Source of the DNA: CAYRTD01 sp964595055
GTDB taxonomy: Bacteria; Bacteroidota; Bacteroidia; Bacteroidales; GCA-2748055
Reading direction: 5' to 3'
DNA length: 36,413 bases
Assembly: GCA_964595055.1 (NCBI GenBank)
Contig: CAZQOV010000009.1
Coordinates: forward strand, 1-36,413
Position 1 is the stretch's first letter; every line of letters begins with the position of its first letter. The position numbers and the translations under genes were made by a program. The notes under the pieces were generated by a model. It did no database searches, was not told the origin of the DNA, and was given only the letters and a program-made list of their open reading frames with translations. Positions 35,068 to 36,413 of the stretch are shown here, in pieces.

Positions 35068-35188
35068 ACTGCTGCCCCCCACCAGATATTTATTTTAAAG
35101 TCCTGTTAAAAAAAATTTCGTGCACGTAAGCTATCCCCTCAATGCTGCAGGCCGGGTTAAAATCTGCATGGCTCACTTTGCAAATCGT

Positions 35189-35221
35189 CCCGGACAGTGC
35201 GCATCTCCGTGCACTGCCGGG
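35189..35221. repeat. Imperfect inverted repeat between kinase and peptidase genes
   Basis: CCCGGACAGTGC and GCACTGCCGGG form an 11-base stem with one bulged A around GCATCTCCGT. No T-run follows on either strand. It lies between the prolyl oligopeptidase stop and the kinase start on the minus-strand path, in a locally GC-rich 35120-35240 segment. Confidence 0.5.
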
Positions 35222-35243
35222 ATTGCTTGTCGGAGAGACCATG

Positions 35244-36413
35244 CTATTCATATTCCGGAACGAAATTCATATTGTAAAAGGCAAAAGCCCATTTATCAGC
35301 ATATTCATCAATAGTTTTCGAAACCGGTTTACCGGCTCCATGACCAGCATCTGTTTCTATTCGAATCATAACAGGATTATCGCCTTTATATACTTCCTGA
35401 AGGGTGGCGATATATTTAAATGAATGTGCAGGCACCACTCTGTCATCATGATCAGCAGTGGTAACAAGAACTGCAGGATAATCCGCATTTTCTCTGATAT
35501 TATGCAAAGGAGAATATTTATAAATATAGGCAAACTGATCGGGATCGTCACTTGAACCATAATCAGTAACCCAGTACTTCCCTATGGTAAACTTATGAAA
35601 ACGAAGCATATCCATCACCCCTACAGCCGGCATGGCAACAGCAAAAAGCTCAGGCCTTTGATTGATTACAGCACCCACCAGAAGTCCTCCGTTCGACCCA
35701 CCGAAAATGGACAGCCGTTCAGAAGAGGTATAATCTTCATCTATCAGGTATTCAGCAGCAGCAATAAAATCATCAAATACATTTTGCTTATTAAAAATGG
35801 TACCGGCCTGATGCCAGGCTTCTCCGTATTCTCCTCCTCCTCTGATATTTGCAAGTGCATAGACTCCGTTATTTTCAAGCCAGATCAGATTTCTTACGTT
35901 GAATGACGGGGTATAGGTAATATTAAAACCACCATAGCCATAAAGCAAAGTGGGACGGTTGCCGTCAAGTTCCATGTCTTTCTTATGTACGATAAACATC
36001 GGAACTTTGGTGCCATCTTTACTTTCATAAAAAATCTGCTTTGTGGTGTAAATATCGGTTTCAATATCGACTTCGGGTTTAAATATCAGCTCGGAAGTAT
36101 TCTCTTCTGCATCATACCTATAAATTTCGGTGGGTACAGTGAAAGAAGTAAAAGCATAAAATGCTTCATTGCTTTTTTTGCGGGCGGTGATCCCGGTAAC
36201 CGTTCCCAGTTCAGGCAACTCAATTTCATGCATTTTTTTTCCGTTTGAAGAATATACTTCAACAAGGCTATGAGCATCTTTCTCATACTGAACGATAAAT
36301 TTATCCCCGGCCTGCTTGCATGATTTCAACACCCGATTCGGATTTTCAGCAATCAGTTCTTTCCAGTTTTCCTCCTCTGGTTTCTGCAAATTCACTCCAA
36401 TTACCCGATACAT
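35244..36413 (-). CDS. Prolyl oligopeptidase (S9A), C-terminal part, cut by window edge
   Basis: 389 residues seen; the family is about 680-720, so roughly the first 300 lie beyond the right edge, and the Met at the very edge is internal. Serine peptidase that cuts after proline in short peptides. The visible part starts in the beta-propeller (VQYEKDAHSLVEVYSSNGKK, TSFTVPTEIYRYD) and continues to the hydrolase domain: PTLLYGYGGFNITYTP, LANIRGGGEYGEAWHQAG, the nucleophile elbow FGGSNGG (Ser240 of the fragment), HDDRVVPAHSFKY (catalytic Asp at 323 or 324) and DAGHGAGKP (His358). The end, FYNMNFV, is typical. Signal peptide status is unknown as the N-terminus is absent. Confidence 0.94.
   Translation of the reverse strand: MYRVIGVNLQKPEEENWKELIAENPNRVLKSCKQAGDKFIVQYEKDAHSLVEVYSSNGKKMHEIELPELGTVTGITARKKSNEAFYAFTSFTVPTEIYRYDAEENTSELIFKPEVDIETDIYTTKQIFYESKDGTKVPMFIVHKKDMELDGNRPTLLYGYGGFNITYTPSFNVRNLIWLENNGVYALANIRGGGEYGEAWHQAGTIFNKQNVFDDFIAAAEYLIDEDYTSSERLSIFGGSNGGLLVGAVINQRPELFAVAMPAVGVMDMLRFHKFTIGKYWVTDYGSSDDPDQFAYIYKYSPLHNIRENADYPAVLVTTADHDDRVVPAHSFKYIATLQEVYKGDNPVMIRIETDAGHGAGKPVSKTIDEYADKWAFAFYNMNFVPEYE

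Overview
The window looks like chromosomal DNA from a member of the Bacteroidota, probably Bacteroidales/Marinilabiliales-like. Evidence: two type IX secretion (T9SS) C-terminal sorting domains, a TonB-dependent receptor with an N-terminal carboxypeptidase-like domain, an OmpA/TPR lipoprotein of a kind I associate with Bacteroidales, an orphan MacB/FtsX permease, AT-rich DNA, few Shine-Dalgarno sites, and several promoters fitting the Bacteroidota pattern TTTG-N(17-20)-TAnnTTTG. I saw no rRNA, tRNA, transposase, phage gene or CRISPR array. Most of the window is ordinary housekeeping sequence.

Layout, left to right. (1) 1-3488, plus strand: the 3' part of a T9SS-secreted protein, an RluA/RluD pseudouridine synthase and D-Ala-D-Ala ligase. 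(2) 3485-7110, minus strand: an acyl-CoA (probably propionyl-CoA) carboxylase operon, carboxyltransferase then biotin carboxylase then a separate biotin carrier. (3) 7111-13591, minus strand: a short SSB, an ECF-type sigma factor overlapping a membrane TPR protein, glycine dehydrogenase, and a pcm/metallo-hydrolase pair. (4) 13706-16132, plus strand: a degenerate Gfo/Idh/MocA-like protein and a polyprenyl-phosphate sugar transferase. (5) 16110-18286: a 2',3'-cyclic phosphodiesterase, an ElbB-like protein and a DUF4294 protein. (6) 18344-25675, minus strand: a TonB-dependent receptor preceded by a 1442-residue T9SS protein made of three 444-residue modules. (7) 25985-27979, plus strand: two CDGSH iron-sulfur proteins, one fused to a YjdI-type ferredoxin domain, then arginine deiminase. 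(8) 28310-36413: an orphan FtsX permease, succinyl-CoA ligase beta, a SpoU methyltransferase, the OmpA/TPR lipoprotein, a deoxynucleoside kinase and the 3' part of a prolyl oligopeptidase.

The most notable signal is in block 6. The first and third modules of the giant T9SS protein share an exact 780-bp direct repeat (21926-22705 and 24590-25369), while the middle module differs at 14 of 60 bases in a sampled stretch. The copies are 2664 bp apart, exactly 888 codons, so recombination between them would cleanly give a one-module protein. This points to recent gene conversion or to module-number variation in a surface protein paired with a TonB receptor. Secondary points of interest are the degenerate oxidoreductase beside the sugar transferase, a near-leaderless sigma-factor transcript, a split PccA, and a possible decayed gene in the 27980-28309 gap.
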